A stretch of 64,000 nt of DNA. Source: Mycolicibacterium gadium (GTDB lineage: Bacteria; Actinomycetota; Actinomycetes; Mycobacteriales; Mycobacteriaceae). This document shows positions 8,453 through 18,757 of this stretch, piece by piece; positions within the stretch are counted from its first letter, which is position 1; every line of letters starts with the position of its first letter. The position numbers were made by a program, and so were the translations under genes. The stretch covers positions 4,898,001 to 4,962,000 of the forward strand of contig NZ_AP022608.1 of assembly GCF_010728925.1 (NCBI RefSeq). Direction: 5' to 3'. The notes under the pieces were generated by a model. It searched no databases and had not been told where the DNA came from. It worked only from the letters and a program-made list of their open reading frames with translations.

Positions 8453-10168
8453 TCAGAGAGTGCGGACCGCCTCGATACGGGCGAGCAGATGGTCGGTGGT
8501 CGCCGCCGCGATCGGCGGGCCGCCACAGATTCTGCGCAACTCATTGTGGATCCATCCGTGCGGCTTCCCGGTGCGGTGGTGCGCGATCGAAACCAAGGCG
8601 TTGAGTTCGCGCCGAAGCTCGCGCAACTGGCCGTGCTTCGAGGGGCGGAAATTCATCGGAGACGCAGTGCTTGATTCGATGTCGCCGGCGGCCCGGCTCC
8701 GGCGGTCGAGCTGCTCATCCTGCCTGCGCCGCAATAGATCGCGCATCTGTTCGGCGTCGAGCAGGCCGGGGATACCGAGAAAGTCGGCCTCCTCCTCACT
8801 GCCCGCCGGCGTCGCCGTGCCGAATGAGGACCCGTCGAAGATCACCTGATCGAGCTCGGCGTCGGCGCCGAGCATCTCGAAGCCGTTGTCCAGGTCGGTC
8901 GACTCGTCCTTCTGCTTCTCGGCGTCCGCGACCAGATCGTCGTCGAGGCCATCCGATTCGCGGTGCGGCTTGCCGAGCACGTGGTTGCGCTGCGCCTCCA
9001 TCTCGCTGGCGAGAAGCAAGAGGTTGGGCACCGAGGGAAGGAAGACGCTGGCTGTCTCGCCGGGCCGACGTGACCGGACGAACCGTCCGATCACCTGCGC
9101 GAAGAACAGTGGCGTGGACGCGCTCGTCGCATAGACCCCGACCGCCAGCCGCGGCACGTCCACGCCCTCGGACACCATCCGCACCGCGACCAGCCAGCGG
9201 CTGGTGCCCTGTGCGAAGGCGGAGATGCGGTCGGAGGAACCCTTGTCGTCCGACAGCACGACGGTGGGCACCTCACCGGTGAGCCGGGTCAGGAGTTCGG
9301 CGTAAGCCCGCGCCGCCGTTTGGTCGGAGGCGATGATCATGCCGCCGGCGTCGGGCACGTGCTGACGCTTCTGCTGCAGGCGTTTGTCGGCGGCAGCGAT
9401 CACCGCGGGCATCCACTCACCGGCGGGGTTCAGTGCGGTGCGCCAGGCCCGTGCCGTCTGCTCCGCGTTGAGCGGCTCACCGAGGCGCGCCGAGTGCTCT
9501 TCGCCGGCGCTGTCGCGCCATCGCGACTCGCTCGAGTAGGCCATGAACACCACCGGCCGGACCACTCCGTCAGCCAACGCGTCGCTGTAGCCGTAGGTGT
9601 GGTCGGCCTGCGAGCGCAACAGGCCGTCGGCGCCGCGCTCGTAGTTGATGAAAGGGATCGGGCTGTCGTCGCTGCGGAACGGCGTGCCGGTCAGCGACAG
9701 CCGTCGCGTGGCGTCGCCGAACGCCTCGCGGATTGCCTCACCCCAACTCTTCGCGTCACCGCCGTGGTGGATCTCGTCGAATATGACGAGTGTGCGGTGG
9801 TTCTCGGTCCGTACGCGATGGCGCGACGGATGCTTGGCAACCTGGGCGTAGGTGACGACGACACCGTGGTACTCCGACGACGTCTGCGCCGAGGAGTTGG
9901 AGAACTTCGGGTCGAGCGCGATGCCGACACCGGCGGCCGCCATCGCCCACTGAATTTTGAGGTGCTCGGTCGGCACGACGACGGTGATCTGGTCGACGAC
10001 GCGCTCGGAAAGAAGTTCGCCGGCGATCCGCAGGGCAAACGCTGTCTTGCCCGCTCCCGGGGTGGCGACGGCCAGGAAATCACGCGGCGCTGCGGTGAGA
10101 TATCGCACCAATGCCCGACGCTGCCAGCCCCGCAAAGCCTGGGTGTCGGGCGCTGCATAAGCCCGCAC
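8453..10168 (-). CDS. DEAD/DEAH-box superfamily II helicase
   Basis: A 571-residue helicase. Q-like start LRGWQRRALVRYL, Walker A ATPGAGKTAFALR near residue 40, motif II FDEIHHGGDAKSW, motif III LTGTPFRSDD, then the C-terminal RecA-like domain with DGGVD-type blocks (VRMVSEGVDVPRLAVGVYAT) and motif VI QVIGRFVRSRRPGE. This is the SSL2/RAD25-like helicase class, using ATP to translocate on nucleic acid. The region after residue 400 has no nuclease motif I can see. GTG start with AAGGAG six bases upstream. It converges head-on with the EmbR-like gene with no spacer. No methylase or nuclease neighbours were found, so a defence role is not supported. Confidence 0.85.
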   Translation of the reverse strand: MRAYAAPDTQALRGWQRRALVRYLTAAPRDFLAVATPGAGKTAFALRIAGELLSERVVDQITVVVPTEHLKIQWAMAAAGVGIALDPKFSNSSAQTSSEYHGVVVTYAQVAKHPSRHRVRTENHRTLVIFDEIHHGGDAKSWGEAIREAFGDATRRLSLTGTPFRSDDSPIPFINYERGADGLLRSQADHTYGYSDALADGVVRPVVFMAYSSESRWRDSAGEEHSARLGEPLNAEQTARAWRTALNPAGEWMPAVIAAADKRLQQKRQHVPDAGGMIIASDQTAARAYAELLTRLTGEVPTVVLSDDKGSSDRISAFAQGTSRWLVAVRMVSEGVDVPRLAVGVYATSASTPLFFAQVIGRFVRSRRPGETASVFLPSVPNLLLLASEMEAQRNHVLGKPHRESDGLDDDLVADAEKQKDESTDLDNGFEMLGADAELDQVIFDGSSFGTATPAGSEEEADFLGIPGLLDAEQMRDLLRRRQDEQLDRRSRAAGDIESSTASPMNFRPSKHGQLRELRRELNALVSIAHHRTGKPHGWIHNELRRICGGPPIAAATTDHLLARIEAVRTL

Positions 10169-10262
10169 CCAAAGCTCCTTAGTCTGATCGGAACGCGATC
10201 GGACTGCAGCCTAACGGAACGGATTACGCCTACGCACGTTTCGGCGTGTCGGCAACCGCGTG

Positions 10263-10772
10263 TCATTCGACGGAGTGGTTGTCGTTCTTGATGAACCACT
10301 CGACGCGCTCCTCGTCGGACAGGTCGGCCAAGTGAGCGAAGCCCTCGAAGTAGGCCTCTCTGGGTGCGCCGGGAGCAAACAGCATCAGCAGCGAGACGGG
10401 CGCGTCGGCCTCATTGCGGAAGCCGTGGATGCCGCCCGGCGGCACGTAGAGAAAGTCGTTCGGTTGGCCGTCGAGCCAGTCGTTGCCATCGTAGAGCCTC
10501 ACGGTCCCCGAGAGGACGAAGAAGGCCTCCGACATGGTGCGGTGAAAGTGCGGACCCGGCCCGCCGCCGTGGGGGGCGATATCGACGCGGTACAGCCCGT
10601 AATCGCCGTCGGTGGACTCTTGGTTGGCCAGATAGTGATACTTCACGAGGCCGAACGACTCGTAGTCCGGCGGATCAGTACCCAGCCTCAACCGGGCACT
10701 GACCTCCGGCTTGTCCTTCGTGTAGCGGGCCGGCGGATACGGTGGCACGTTTCGCGGATCCCAGAATGACAT
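10263..10772 (-). CDS. Cupin domain protein
   Basis: About 169 residues with one clear cupin fold: motif 1 GPHFHRTMSEAFFVLSGTVRL (metal-binding His-His-Glu) and motif 2 NDFLYVPPGGIHGFRNEAD (second His). The C-terminal stretch EERVEWFIKNDNHSVE is acidic. Start is ATG 10772 (MSFWDPRNVPPYPPARY), with another ATG 18 bases upstream. Could be a dioxygenase or small-molecule sensor; the sequence does not decide. It follows the SDR at 10797 in the same direction with 24 bases between them, so the two may be one operon. Confidence 0.8.
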   Translation of the reverse strand: MSFWDPRNVPPYPPARYTKDKPEVSARLRLGTDPPDYESFGLVKYHYLANQESTDGDYGLYRVDIAPHGGGPGPHFHRTMSEAFFVLSGTVRLYDGNDWLDGQPNDFLYVPPGGIHGFRNEADAPVSLLMLFAPGAPREAYFEGFAHLADLSDEERVEWFIKNDNHSVE

Positions 10773-10796
10773 CGCTTGCCAGCCTGCCACATTCGG

Positions 10797-11702
10797 CTAG
10801 ACGGGGAAGACGACCTTCGTCAGTTCCTCGGAGACGGTCCAGAGCCGGCGCTGCGCGTCCGCGTCGTGCGAGGCGCGATTGGATGACACGAGCGTGGCGT
10901 ACCCGCGCTGTTCGGCGAATCCGTCGGGGCCGAAGTACTGCCCGCCAAGCACATCCGGATCGGTTGCCGCCCGCAGCGTGGGCAGCGCACCCATATCCGC
11001 GCCTTGGAAGAGCGGACGGGCCAGTGCTGTCAACGGCTGCACCAGCCGAGGCAGATTGCGCATCAGCTCGGTGTTCGACCCGCCGGGATGCGCCGCTGCT
11101 GCGATCGTGTTGGTGCCCTGCAGTCGCCGCTGCAATTCGTAGGTGAACAGCAGGTTCGCCAGCTTGGACTGCCCGTAGGCGCGGAATCGGTTGTAGGAGC
11201 GTTCCCACTGCAGATCGTCGAAGCGGATGGCCTCGATGAGGCGATGACCAGTGCTGCTGACCGTCACCACGCGGGAGCCCGGCACCGCGAGCACCCGGTC
11301 GAGGAGCAGGCCGGTGAAGGCGAAGTGGCCCAGATGGTTTGTGCCGAACTGTAATTCGAAGCCGTCCTTGGTGGTCGTCTTCGGGGTGAACATCACGCCT
11401 GCGTTGTTGATCAGCAGGTCGATGCCGTCGTGTTTGGACTTGAGTTCGTCGGCCGCGGCGCGAACGGACGCCAGCGAGGTCAAGTCGAGTTCCTGGATCT
11501 CGACCCGGGCGCCCGCCGTGGCCTGCTCGATGCGGCGCGCCGCGGCCTTGCCCTTCTCGAGATTGCGTACGGCCAGGACGACGTGCGCGCCTTTGGCGGC
11601 GAGCGCCGCGGCGGTCTCGTATCCCAGGCCGGTGTTGGCGCCCGTGATCACCGCCGTGCGGCCGGTCTGGTCGGGGATATCGGCGGTATTCCAGTTGGAC
11701 AT
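10797..11702 (-). CDS. Short-chain dehydrogenase/reductase (Rv0439c-like)
   Basis: A 301-residue SDR of the retinol-dehydrogenase-like type. TGANTGLG near residue 20 binds the dinucleotide; NNAGVMF near 98 is the structural NNAG motif; catalytic SSTGHR with YGQSKLANLLFTYELQRR gives Ser, Tyr and Lys. Substrate unknown. GAGGAG lies before the ATG. Being near groEL2 matches the position of Rv0439c in M. tuberculosis as I recall it. A TetR regulator is divergent from it, which suggests the pair is one regulatory unit. Confidence 0.88.
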   Translation of the reverse strand: MSNWNTADIPDQTGRTAVITGANTGLGYETAAALAAKGAHVVLAVRNLEKGKAAARRIEQATAGARVEIQELDLTSLASVRAAADELKSKHDGIDLLINNAGVMFTPKTTTKDGFELQFGTNHLGHFAFTGLLLDRVLAVPGSRVVTVSSTGHRLIEAIRFDDLQWERSYNRFRAYGQSKLANLLFTYELQRRLQGTNTIAAAAHPGGSNTELMRNLPRLVQPLTALARPLFQGADMGALPTLRAATDPDVLGGQYFGPDGFAEQRGYATLVSSNRASHDADAQRRLWTVSEELTKVVFPV

Positions 11703-11722
11703 GGGGTCTCCTCGGTAGAGTG

Positions 11723-11780
11723 TTAAGCGGAGCGTACGCCCCGGTTGATCACAACTATACGGAACGGGCGCCCCGCTTAA
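11723..11780. promoter_or_regulatory. Candidate TetR operators in the SDR/TetR divergent region
   Basis: The 98-base space between the divergent SDR and TetR genes is rich in inverted repeats. TTAAGCGG (11723-11730) is mirrored by CCGCTTAA (11773-11780). Between them, GGAGCGTACGCCCC (11729-11742) is a near-perfect palindrome centred on CGTACG, and GGGCGCCC sits near 11766-11773. Operator role is inferred from position next to a TetR gene. Confidence 0.5.
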
Positions 11781-11800
11781 TCCATTCCCGAGGGGACAAG

Positions 11801-12364
11801 TTGACGGAGACCGCCCGACCGTTGCGTGCGGACGCCGCCCGCAACCGCGCCCGGGTGCTCGAGGTTGCCTACGAGACCTTCGCGGGCGAGGGGCTCTCGG
11901 TGCCCATCGACGAGATCGCCCGGCGGGCGGGCGTCGGGGCGGGCACCGTGTACCGACACTTTCCGACCAAGGAGGACCTGTTCCGGGCCGTCGTGGAGGA
12001 CAGGATCCGGGGCATCATCGGCGAAGGCCGCAATCTGCTGACGGCCGGCGATCCCGCGACTGCGCTGTTCGAATTCCTGCGGTCGATGGTGTTGAAGTGG
12101 GGGGCGACCGATCGTGGTCTCAGCGAGGCGCTCGCGGGCGTCGGTATCGACGTGGAGAAGGCGATGCCAGAGGCGGAACGCGAGTTCTACGCCATGCTCG
12201 GCGACCTGCTGCGTGCCGCCCAGGAGGCGGGTGCGGTGCGCCGTGATGTTTCGGCACCGGACGTCAAAGCGGTCATGGTCGGGCTGCAGGCCATGCAAAC
12301 CTACGACGACGAGGCGGCGAAGCGGCTGACCGACGTCGTCCTGGACGGCCTTCGCCCGCGGTGA
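11801..12364 (+). CDS. TetR/AcrR family regulator
   Basis: A 187-residue regulator. The N-terminal helix-turn-helix is VPIDEIARRAGVGAGTVYRHFPTKEDLF (read in two parts), residues about 30-57, with RNRARVLEVAYETFAGEG before it. The ligand domain follows with no recognisable ligand signature. TTG at 11801 follows AGGGGAC closely and starts directly before the first helix; earlier ATG/GTG choices would extend into the operator region. Likely represses the divergent SDR and itself. Confidence 0.8.
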   Translation: MTETARPLRADAARNRARVLEVAYETFAGEGLSVPIDEIARRAGVGAGTVYRHFPTKEDLFRAVVEDRIRGIIGEGRNLLTAGDPATALFEFLRSMVLKWGATDRGLSEALAGVGIDVEKAMPEAEREFYAMLGDLLRAAQEAGAVRRDVSAPDVKAVMVGLQAMQTYDDEAAKRLTDVVLDGLRPR

Positions 12365-12369
12365 ACGAT

Positions 12370-12396
12370 CTTGCACTCGCCATGGTTGAGTGCTAA
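12370..12396. promoter_or_regulatory. CIRCE operator 1 (HrcA site)
   Basis: CTTGCACTC, nine-base spacer, GAGTGCTAA. The consensus is TTAGCACTC-N9-GAGTGCTAA; the right arm is perfect and the left arm has two changes. It lies about 150 bases before the groEL ATG and would bind the heat-shock repressor HrcA. Confidence 0.88.
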
Positions 12397-12404
12397 AAAT
12401 GCAG

Positions 12405-14170
<1,766 letters not shown>

Positions 14171-14183
14171 GTCTGTCCAACCA

Positions 14184-14219
14184 AAAAGCCCCGGCTCGCT
14201 TCGCGAGTCGGGGCTTTTT
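14184..14219 (+). terminator. Rho-independent terminator of groL2
   Basis: A long stem starting AAAAAGCCCC, continuing GGCTCGC, with a TTC loop, then GCGAGTC and GGGGCTTTTT. Only one G-T wobble breaks the pairing and it ends in five T. The A-rich left side makes it possibly bidirectional. Confidence 0.93.
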
Positions 14220-14284
14220 GGTGTGTCGCTGACTTAATGTCACGCTGACAGCGCCGTCGCGCGTATATATCCATGGAGACGCTC

Positions 14285-15093
14285 TCAAGCTGACGTTGTG
14301 ATCGGCCTTCGATGTCCTCTCCTGCGAATCACCGCTCGAATGTCCTCGATCACGACGCCCCAGCCGTCGACAACATCCTCATACGTCAGCCGAATCACCA
14401 GATACCCCAGACCTGTCGCGACCCTGTCCCTCGTCCGATCCACTTGGTACTTCGCCAGATGATGTTCACGGCTGTCGGCTTCGATGATGAGGCGATTGCC
14501 CACGAGAAAGTCGACGCGACCCACTTCCGGGATCACCACTTGGGTCCGCAGCTGGATCCCCTCAGCCCGCAGTCGCAACCTGATCATGGTCTCCGTACCA
14601 GACTCGCTTCGGGGATCGCATCGCTGCGCAAGGTTCAGGTGTGCAAAACGCGACGCTGCCACAATCGATTTCGCGTCGGCCATGTCGATCATCCGTTTGT
14701 GCAGCATCGAATCCAGGACGACAACCAGCCCCTCCGCTCCCAAGCAGTTGGCCGCGGACGCGACGGCAACGTCCATCGCGTCGACCGCACCGACGACGGG
14801 TGGATCCCGGCGATACGGATGGCAGGAGCGAACTCCCTGGCGCGACTGGCGCGCTCGCGTCGAGTACCGGATGTGCAGTCGGGAATCGGGAGCCCAGACG
14901 CGGCCTAGGCGACCTGAGGGTTGGCGGACGGAACGGCGTACCAACCCCGACGCACCACTCGCCAACCCTGCGAAGGCAGCTTCCTGATGTGCGATTGCGA
15001 CCACCCCGCCGTCCGCAACTGAGCCGCGGACACGACTCCACCATGTGCTGCGAGGATGCGGTCGATTTCCGCCACGGCTTCATCGCATCCCAC
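14285..15093 (-). pseudogene. Broken AbiEi-type HTH / DUF559 (Vsr-like endonuclease fold) gene
   Basis: The 5-prime frame (GTG at 15093 to a TAG at 14905) encodes 62 residues typical of the AbiEi antitoxin-like winged helix: DRILAAHGGVVSAAQLRTAG, then GWRVVRRGWYAVPSANPQVA. Homology resumes in another frame about 10 bases later with VWAPDSRLHIRYSTRARQ and ends in a DUF559 domain (RVDFLVGNRLIIEADSREHH). In the intact family, as I recall it, about 18-20 residues lie between these parts; here they are missing, so a small deletion with a frameshift is likely. The two pieces would be 62 residues and an N-terminally truncated remainder. Function, if any, is lost or altered. Confidence 0.7.
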
Positions 15094-15149
15094 AACTGCG
15101 GCGGTCGAAAGGGGACCTTCCCAAGCTGTGGATAACTCGGGGCTTGTGT

Positions 15150-15524
15150 CTACTCCTTGAGCGGCAGGCAGTCGTGCAGGCCGTCGGGGCTCGTCGCCGC
15201 GGACTCGGACGTGGCTCTGCGGTGCAGGATCGCCTTGGTGGGCGTGACCGTGACACGGTCGTCGGTCACCACGGCGCGGCCGTCGACGATCAACGTGTAT
15301 CCGCCGGGGTCGGCCGGTGGCCAGATGACGGTCACGTCGGGATGCTCATCTGCATTGCGGCGCGTGCCCGATCCCATCTGGCCCACCTCGAACACGCCCT
15401 CGGTGAGCACCGGCTCGACGGCGACGGTGTGCGCACGGTAGTCGTCGCCGACGGTGATCAGGTATCCGAACGAGAAGTCCGCCAGGGCATCGGCGAGTTT
15501 GTCCAGATCGACCTTGACGCTCAT
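15150..15524 (-). CDS. Pyridoxamine-5-phosphate-oxidase-like (split-barrel flavin/F420) protein
   Basis: A 124-residue split-barrel protein. It starts MSVKVDLDKLADALADF, then GYLITVGDDYRAHTVAVEP, GQMGSGTRRNADEHPDVTV and LIVDGRAVVTDDRVTVTP, blocks of the PNPOx-like superfamily that binds FMN, F420 or haem. Small actinobacterial members are often F420-dependent; the substrate is unknown. ATG at 15524 follows TATTGT by seven bases on the minus strand and lacks a Shine-Dalgarno, so leaderless expression is likely. Confidence 0.75.
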   Translation of the reverse strand: MSVKVDLDKLADALADFSFGYLITVGDDYRAHTVAVEPVLTEGVFEVGQMGSGTRRNADEHPDVTVIWPPADPGGYTLIVDGRAVVTDDRVTVTPTKAILHRRATSESAATSPDGLHDCLPLKE

Positions 15525-15584
15525 AGAGCCGACAATACGAGCCCTCGGGAAGATTTCCATCACGTCGGGGCGTTGAGCGAAAAC

Positions 15585-16586
15585 ATGACGACGATGACAG
15601 CGATCGGGGCTTTCGCCACGAAGTCGGTCGATGACGACGAATCCCTGCAGGACGTCACTGTCGACGTACCCGAGCTCCGTTCTCGCGACGTGCTGGTCCG
15701 TGTCCTCGCGGTTTCGGTCAACCCCGCCGACGTCAAGGTGCGCGCCGGTCTGCAGCCGTCGTCGGATCCCGTGATTCTGGGATACGACGCCACCGGGATC
15801 GTGGAAGCCGTTGGGCCGCAAGTGGAAACGTTGCACGTCGGTGACGAAGTCTGGTACGCAGGCGACCTCACCCGGCCGGGCAGCAACGCCGAGTTCCAGG
15901 CGGTCGACGAGCGCGTCGTCTCGCACAAGCCGACGTCGCTGTCGTTCGCCGATGCGGCCGCACTGCCGCTGACGACGATCACCGCGTGGGAGACGCTGTT
16001 CGACCGCTTTGGTTTGACGAAGGACTCCACGGGCGACCTGCTGGTACTGGCCGCGGCGGGCGGCGTCGGCTCGATCATGATCCAGTTGGCCAAGGCGCTG
16101 ACCAGCGTCCGGGTGATTGCGACGGCCAGCCGTGAGGAGTCGCGTCGATGGGCCGAGAAGATGGGCGCCGATGCCGTCATCAACCACCACCGACTGCGCG
16201 ATGAGGCACTGGCCGTGGCGCCCGACGGTGTCGACTATCTCTTCTCGCCGCACTCGAAGGGCAACATCTCCGACTACGCCGCGATCGTCAAACCGTTCGG
16301 CCACATCACCGCGATCGATGAACCGCCCGGTCTGGACCTTCTCGAGTTGAAGGAGAAGAGCATCGCGTGGCACTGGGAGCTGATGTTCACCCGCTCGATG
16401 TTCGAGACACCCGACATGATCGAGCAGCAGCGGTTGCTGGCCGACACCGCGGCCCTCGTCGACGACGGCACGCTTCGCACCACCGTCACCAAGACCATCG
16501 AGGGATTCACCGCCGCCGGCCTTCGTGAGGCGCACCGCGATGTCGAGACCGGGCGGATGACAGGCAAGGTCGTCGTCACCCGCTGA
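15585..16586 (+). CDS. Zinc-type alcohol dehydrogenase-like / quinone oxidoreductase (MDR family)
   Basis: A 333-residue medium-chain reductase. N-terminal catalytic domain with VSVNPADVKVRAG and GYDATGIVEAVGP; Rossmann domain with LVLAAAGGVGSIMIQLAKAL (glycine motif AAGGVGS) near residue 155. The zinc-binding cysteines of true alcohol dehydrogenases are absent, so it is better viewed as an NADPH-dependent quinone or enone reductase. Start ATG 15585 (MTTMTAIGAFATKSV) is divergent from the PNPOx-like gene. The 3-prime end overlaps the convergent deacylase by 11 bases. Confidence 0.82.
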   Translation: MTTMTAIGAFATKSVDDDESLQDVTVDVPELRSRDVLVRVLAVSVNPADVKVRAGLQPSSDPVILGYDATGIVEAVGPQVETLHVGDEVWYAGDLTRPGSNAEFQAVDERVVSHKPTSLSFADAAALPLTTITAWETLFDRFGLTKDSTGDLLVLAAAGGVGSIMIQLAKALTSVRVIATASREESRRWAEKMGADAVINHHRLRDEALAVAPDGVDYLFSPHSKGNISDYAAIVKPFGHITAIDEPPGLDLLELKEKSIAWHWELMFTRSMFETPDMIEQQRLLADTAALVDDGTLRTTVTKTIEGFTAAGLREAHRDVETGRMTGKVVVTR

Positions 16587-18303
16587 GCGGTGCGGCCTGG
16601 CGACCACGGATCAGCTTGCCGGGACGGGCCGCAGTGGGTTCGCCGTTCTCGGAGATGACCTCGCCGGACACCATCGTCATCACGTAGCCGTCGGCCGTTT
16701 GGTCCAGACGTCGCCCACCGGCGGGCAAGTCGGACTTGACGGTGGGTCGGTGCAGACGTAACGCGTCGGCGTCGATGATGTTGATGTCAGCCTTGTACCC
16801 GACGGCGAGGCGGCCGCGGTCGTTCAGTCCGCCGATCCGGGCAGGCACAGACGTGAGCTCTTTGATCACCTGCGTGATCGACAGCCGTCCAGACTCACGG
16901 TCGCGCACCCAGTGCGTCAGTAGATACGTGGGAAAGCTTGCGTCGCAGATCATTCCGTAATGCGCACCGCCGTCGCCGAGGCCGAGTACGACGTCGTCGC
17001 GCTGGATCAGTTCGGCGACGGTGTCCAAGGAGTTATCGCGGAAATTGGCGAGGGTCACCAGCAGCATGGCGTGTCCGTCGTCGTCGAGGAGACGGTCGTA
17101 AGCCTCCTCCAACGGATTCACGCCGCGCGCCCGCGCCCGGGCGCCGATCGAATCCGAGGCAGCCGGTTCGTAATTCGGTGGATCGCCGAGCGGGAACATG
17201 TAGTCCCACGCCTGCGCGGCGAACATCAGGGGATGCCCGTCGCTGCTCGGCGTGTCGTTCATGATGCGTTCGCGCACTTCGGGTTTACGCATCTCGGCGA
17301 CGCGTTCCGCGAGTGGCAGCCCGGCGATCTCCTGGTAGGACGGATACATCACGAAGGGGTTACCCGACAGGTCCAAGCCGAGGATCAGACCGATTGGGCG
17401 CGGGAAGATCTGACCCGTGACGTCTCCTCCGTTCGCGTTGGCCTTCTCCACCATCGTCAGCGCGTCGAGATGGATCGGCGGTCCCGCGTTGCCGATCGCC
17501 AGCGTGAACGTCACCGGCAGACCGACTGCACCCGCGACGTCGAACACCGCGCCAAGGGAGGCTTGGTAGTCACCCGCCATCAGGTCGGGCACGAACTGCA
17601 GCAGTCCACCGCCGGCGTCGTCGATGCCACGCGCAATCGCCTCGATCTCCGCGTAGTCCACGTCATAGCTCGGAATCGGCTGACCCTTGATGGTTTTGTG
17701 CAAGGTCAGGCGGGACGACGCAAAGCCCAGTGCTCCGGCCCGCACCGCTTCGGCCGCGAGTTTGCGCATCAGGGAGAGGTCTTCGTCGGTCGCGGGTTCG
17801 CGGTCGACACCGCGTTGCCCCATCACGTACACCCGTAGCGGGGAGTGCGGAAGGAAGGCGGCCACGTCGATGTCCCTGTGTCGCGCCTCGAGCGCGTCCA
17901 TGAATTCGGGGAAGGTCTCCCAGGTCCACGGCAACCCGTCGACCATCACGACACCGGGGATGTCTTCGACGCCGGCCATCACGTCCACGAGCACGTCGTG
18001 GTCCTCGGCGCGGCACGGTGCGAAACCCACTCCGCAATTGCCCATGACGGCGGTCGTCACGCCGTGCGCCGACGACGGGATCATGCGGTCGCTCCAGATG
18101 GCCTGACCGTCGTAGTGCGTGTGCAGATCGACGAACCCCGGGGTGACCAGCAGTCCGGTCGCGTCGACTTCCCTGGCGCCGGAGCCGTCGACGGTGCCGA
18201 CGGCCGCAATCACACCGGCAGAGACCGCGACGTCGCCGACGAATGGTTCACCGCCGAGGCCGTCGACGATGGTGCCGTTCCGAATGATCAGGTCATAGGC
18301 CAT
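16576..18303 (-). CDS. N-acyl-D-amino-acid deacylase family amidohydrolase
   Basis: A 575-residue metal-dependent amidohydrolase. It opens YDLIIRNGTIVDGLGGEPF and has the metal HxH in GFVDLHTHYDGQ (about residues 57-68), the metal Cys/Gly region MGNCGVGFAPC, and near the C-terminus GLGDGGAHYGMICDASFPT with the catalytic Asp-His environment. These match D-aminoacylases, which release D-amino acids from N-acyl forms; homologues are often annotated so without proof. TACATT on the minus strand (18310-18315) lies six bases before the ATG, again a leaderless pattern. Confidence 0.82.
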   Translation of the reverse strand: MAYDLIIRNGTIVDGLGGEPFVGDVAVSAGVIAAVGTVDGSGAREVDATGLLVTPGFVDLHTHYDGQAIWSDRMIPSSAHGVTTAVMGNCGVGFAPCRAEDHDVLVDVMAGVEDIPGVVMVDGLPWTWETFPEFMDALEARHRDIDVAAFLPHSPLRVYVMGQRGVDREPATDEDLSLMRKLAAEAVRAGALGFASSRLTLHKTIKGQPIPSYDVDYAEIEAIARGIDDAGGGLLQFVPDLMAGDYQASLGAVFDVAGAVGLPVTFTLAIGNAGPPIHLDALTMVEKANANGGDVTGQIFPRPIGLILGLDLSGNPFVMYPSYQEIAGLPLAERVAEMRKPEVRERIMNDTPSSDGHPLMFAAQAWDYMFPLGDPPNYEPAASDSIGARARARGVNPLEEAYDRLLDDDGHAMLLVTLANFRDNSLDTVAELIQRDDVVLGLGDGGAHYGMICDASFPTYLLTHWVRDRESGRLSITQVIKELTSVPARIGGLNDRGRLAVGYKADINIIDADALRLHRPTVKSDLPAGGRRLDQTADGYVMTMVSGEVISENGEPTAARPGKLIRGRQAAPLSG

Positions 18304-18349
18304 GAGGTGAATGTACGACTATGCCGATGCCCCATGCCAGGATGAGGCC

Positions 18350-18739
18350 GTGATTGACCACTTCGGAATCAACTGTGCTAACTGGGATGCGTCGAAGGCC
18401 TTCTACGACAAGGTCCTCGGAGTGCTCGGATACACCCGCCAGATGGACTATCAGGTCGCCATCGGCTACGGCACCGAGGGCAAACCCGATTTCTGGATCG
18501 CCGACATGAATGCGGGCGAGGCGGCCGGGCCCAACCGTGAGGTGCACTTCGCATTTCAGGCCTCCGGCACCGACGCCGTCCAGGCGTTTTACGACGCCGC
18601 GATCGAGGCCGGCGCCGAATCCCTGCATGCGCCGCGGATATGGCCGGAATATCACCCCGGCTACTTCGGGGCATTCGTGCGCGACCCCGACGGCAACAAC
18701 ATCGAGGCGGTCTTCCACGGGGCGCAGCCGCAGGGCTGA
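18350..18739 (+). CDS. VOC (glyoxalase/dioxygenase-fold) protein
   Basis: A 129-residue protein with the paired beta-alpha-beta VOC modules: IDHFGINCANWDASKAFYDK at the start (metal His), then VHFAFQASGTDAVQAFYDAA and FGAFVRDPDGNNIEAVFHG with a metal Glu near the end. Many homologues are lyase- or resistance-like proteins of unknown substrate. GTG at 18350 was chosen because the VOC motif begins immediately; a longer frame starts at 18311. Its 5-prime side faces the deacylase gene. Confidence 0.8.
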   Translation: MIDHFGINCANWDASKAFYDKVLGVLGYTRQMDYQVAIGYGTEGKPDFWIADMNAGEAAGPNREVHFAFQASGTDAVQAFYDAAIEAGAESLHAPRIWPEYHPGYFGAFVRDPDGNNIEAVFHGAQPQG

Positions 18740-18757
18740 ACTGGGTACCGTCAAGGT

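Noticed and set aside
8453..10168. Helicase as part of a phage-defence island
   Set aside because: No methyltransferase, nuclease or other defence partner on either side; neighbours are ordinary regulators and cupins.
15127..15135. TGTGGATAA, a perfect match to the DnaA box (reverse complement of TTATCCACA)
   Set aside because: A single box with no others near, no dnaA-dnaN genes and no AT-rich unwinding region, so not an origin.
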